Positions 62,289-64,000 of a stretch of 64,000 nucleotides of DNA are shown here, piece by piece (position 1 is the stretch's first letter; every line of letters begins with the position of its first letter). Below the pieces are notes generated by a model, which worked only from the letters and a program-made list of their open reading frames with translations, did not search any database and had not been told where the DNA came from. The position numbers and the translations under genes were made by a program. The DNA comes from JBALVT01 sp036960305 (GTDB taxonomy: Bacteria; Pseudomonadota; Gammaproteobacteria; Pseudomonadales; Halieaceae): positions 67,048 through 131,047 of the forward strand of contig JBALWA010000006.1 of NCBI GenBank assembly GCA_036960305.1, in the 5' to 3' direction.

Positions 62289-62852
62289 ATGATAAATTTT
62301 ACTCGAAAATACGTAACAAGCTTTGCACTGATGTGGTTCGCGTTGATGATACCAACTGTCGCGAGCGCGGATGGCGTCGGTTGGATGATCGGAACCGGCC
62401 TCTATTACAACGATCTTGATGATTGGAAGGATACAGATTGGGATGATCTCGACTGGGAGGACCTAGGCTTTGACGGCAGTTCGGTCGGTGCCAACTTTGA
62501 AGTAGGCTATCGCTTCAACAAATGGCTTTCCGTCGATGCCGGCTACATGGACCTGGGCAGCTTTGAAAGTGATCGCAATGAAAATGGGGACAAGCGGGAA
62601 TTCGATGTCGATGCCTGGACACTGGGCGGCATGGCCTCCGTTCCCCTGTGGATAATGGATTTCTATGCCAAAGCCGGCCTGAACTGGTGGGAATTCGATG
62701 GCGACAGCAAGTACGATGATATGGACCCCTACTACGGGCTTGGCTTTGCGTTCAATATCGGCGCTAGCCTCGATTTATATGGGGAGTGGGTACGATACGA
62801 GATGGAATCCAATATCGACACCTTTGGCCTGGGCGTTCGCTGGACGTTCTGA
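62289..62852 (+). CDS. Outer-membrane beta-barrel protein, OmpA/OmpW-like
   Basis: A 187-residue small barrel: signal peptide (about 8-27, VASAD), then FEVGYRFNKWLSVDAGYMDLG and alternating strands to GLGVRWTF, a terminal aromatic as required for barrel assembly. An odd acidic stretch follows the first strand: Trp46, Trp51 and Trp56 each preceded by Asp, with a 5-residue period (DDWKDTDWDDLDWED). It could bind a cation or form an extracellular loop. AAGGAAGGGAG lies before the ATG. It stands alone, convergent with the aldehyde dehydrogenase. Confidence 0.75.
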   Translation: MINFTRKYVTSFALMWFALMIPTVASADGVGWMIGTGLYYNDLDDWKDTDWDDLDWEDLGFDGSSVGANFEVGYRFNKWLSVDAGYMDLGSFESDRNENGDKREFDVDAWTLGGMASVPLWIMDFYAKAGLNWWEFDGDSKYDDMDPYYGLGFAFNIGASLDLYGEWVRYEMESNIDTFGLGVRWTF

Positions 62853-62863
62853 TATGGCCCAGT

Positions 62864-62901
62864 CCGGCGCCACCCAAGTGTCAGGGTGGCCCGGCAGTTT
62901 T
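62864..62901 (+). terminator. Probable terminator hairpin after the barrel gene
   Basis: CCGG-c-GCCACCC (62864-62875) pairs with GGGTGGC-CCGG (62884-62894), one bulged C, around an 8-nt loop. A TTTT follows at 62898-62901. It lies between convergent genes. The T tract is short and slightly displaced, so strength is uncertain. Confidence 0.6.
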
Positions 62902-62915
62902 CGACCTTGAAAAAA

Positions 62916-64000
62916 TTACAATTGAATCCATACCGCCTTGGTTTCCAGGAAGTGATCCAACTGCTCCGGACCCATATCCTTGCCCACCCCGGATTGCTTT
63001 ACCCCGCCGAAGGGCGTGTTCGCGTCGATCATATCGTGGGTGTTAACCCAGACCGTGCCGGATTGAATTTTCGGGATAAGTCGGTGCGCACGTGAAATAT
63101 CCTGGGTAAAGATACTGGCGGCCAGACCGTAGATGCTGTCATTCGCCAGGGCGACGGCCTCCTCTTCTGTATCGAAAGGGATCGCAACCAATACCGGTCC
63201 GAAAATTTCCTCCTGCACGATACGCATACTGTTGTCACAATCCGCGAACAAGGTGGGCTGTACCCAATAGCCTTCGCCACCCGGGTCCTGGCCACCGCAG
63301 ACCAATCTGGCGCCTTCCGCCAGACCAATATCGATATAGTCCATGACCGTCTGTTTCTGACCAGCGGAAATTGCGGGCCCCATCTCGGTTTCCGGATTCA
63401 AAGTGTCCCCGATCACCATGCTCCCGGCGCGCTTAGCAATGGCCGCTACCGTCTTATCGTAGATGGTGCGCTGAACATACAGCCGTGAACCACCACTGCA
63501 CACCTGGCCGGTATTAAAGTAAATGCTCTGCTGGGTCGCGTCGACTACCCGCTGTATATCCGCATCCTCAAACACCACCATGGGGCTCTTGCCACCCAGC
63601 TCCAGGGTCAAGTGATTGATATTTTCGATGGCGGCCTTGCCCACCGTAATCCCCACTTCGGTGGAACCGGTAAAAGAGACCTTATCTATATTCGGATGGC
63701 TCACCAGGTCGTTGCCTATCGTACTGCCTCTGCCCGTCAGGATATTCAGAGCGCCCGGTGGCAGGCCGGCTTCCGCACACAGCTCGGCGAAGAAAAGCAT
63801 ACTGAGAGGCGTTTGCTGGGCTGGCTTTAAAACCAGGGTACAACCTACCGCCAGCGGAGCAGCCAGTTTCCAGATCGCCATATTGAAAGGCCAGTTCCAG
63901 GGCACAATAGCGCCGACCACGCCCACAGGTTCCTTCAGGGTGTAAGCGAAGTGCTCACCCGGTACGGACACCGGCCGGGTGGCGCCGTCGATTTTGGTGG
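62916..64000 (-). CDS. Aldehyde dehydrogenase (5' end outside window)
   Basis: An NAD(P)+-dependent aldehyde dehydrogenase whose N-terminal part lies beyond 64000. About 360 C-terminal residues are visible, from KIDGATRPV onward. Characteristic blocks are VPWNWPFNMAIWKLAPAL-like cofactor segment, FTGSTEVG, general base Glu in LELGGKSP and the catalytic Cys in FNTGQVCSGGSR. EIFGPVL and the terminal PFGGVKQSG also fit. It oxidises an aldehyde to acid. Its context is unknown on the far side; the convergent barrel gene is unrelated. Confidence 0.9.
   Translation of the reverse strand, partial: TKIDGATRPVSVPGEHFAYTLKEPVGVVGAIVPWNWPFNMAIWKLAAPLAVGCTLVLKPAQQTPLSMLFFAELCAEAGLPPGALNILTGRGSTIGNDLVSHPNIDKVSFTGSTEVGITVGKAAIENINHLTLELGGKSPMVVFEDADIQRVVDATQQSIYFNTGQVCSGGSRLYVQRTIYDKTVAAIAKRAGSMVIGDTLNPETEMGPAISAGQKQTVMDYIDIGLAEGARLVCGGQDPGGEGYWVQPTLFADCDNSMRIVQEEIFGPVLVAIPFDTEEEAVALANDSIYGLAASIFTQDISRAHRLIPKIQSGTVWVNTHDMIDANTPFGGVKQSGVGKDMGPEQLDHFLETKAVWIQL

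Noticed and set aside
1..64000. CRISPR arrays, tRNA or rRNA genes, insertion sequences
   Set aside because: I looked for regular short repeats, cloverleaf-type sequences and transposase motifs and found none.

Overview
The window looks like chromosomal DNA of a marine, aerobic, heterotrophic gammaproteobacterium. I infer an OMG-type lineage related to Halieaceae or Spongiibacteraceae, but no rRNA or other marker gene is present to confirm it. Pointers are the many TonB/porin-type outer-membrane proteins, sulfatases, quinoproteins, AraC regulators with arabinose-binding-type N-termini, SDR/VOC catabolic genes and moderate GC. About 51 protein genes are packed on both strands. I saw no tRNA, rRNA, insertion sequence, prophage or CRISPR array. 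The genes at both edges (amidohydrolase at 1, aldehyde dehydrogenase at 64000) are cut off.

Layout. 1-4.4 kb: a TetR gene divergent from a three-gene operon (acyl-CoA-dehydrogenase-like flavoenzyme, epoxide-hydrolase-like alpha/beta hydrolase, D-aminoacylase-like amidohydrolase). 4.4-8.1 kb: a four-gene operon of YHYH lipoprotein, EF-hand secreted protein and a BaeS/BaeR-like two-component system. 8.2-12.4 kb: two convergent PQQ dehydrogenases. 12.5-15.8 kb: an MFS carrier, a barrel-like protein and a CDF cation exporter. 15.8-23.7 kb: a glycan locus with an ArnT-like GT39, a DprE1-like oxidase, two DegT aminotransferases, a PF03706 flippase-like protein and a GT9. 23.8-33.5 kb: envelope proteins (porin-like, DUF502, giant AsmA, glycine-zipper lipoprotein, MetA-type porin, DUF481, Omp85-like). 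33.9-41.5 kb: AraC, phospholipase-D lipoprotein, two convergent sulfatases with their own terminators, and a second AraC. 41.5-50.5 kb: a catabolic and uptake locus (SDR, Zn-ADH, two VOC proteins, SDR, AraC, MFS, TonB receptor). 50.5-53.5 kb: an orphan TAXI binding protein, DUF4124 and DUF4136. 53.7-62 kb: nitrilase, ATP-grasp ligase and MFS translationally coupled, followed by a complete 2-oxo-acid dehydrogenase complex (E1 alpha, E1 beta, E2, E3). 62.3-64 kb: a barrel protein and an aldehyde dehydrogenase.

Three points stand out. (1) The glycan locus has the parts to make and move a lipid-linked amino sugar by an unusual route: DprE1-like oxidation followed by transamination instead of the usual DprE2 reduction. 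(2) ATTACAT/AAATGTAAT elements lie at the -35 of the MFS promoter (46.9 kb), the TonB-receptor promoter (48.2 kb, two direct repeats 21 bp apart) and the nitrilase promoter (62.05 kb, also 21-bp-spaced repeats). The two operons also carry paralogous MFS carriers, so an AraC-controlled uptake and degradation regulon joining loci 10-14 kb apart is likely. (3) The CDF exporter and the 23.8-kb outer-membrane protein have nearly identical promoters with a GGTGATATCACC-type dyad between -35 and -10.
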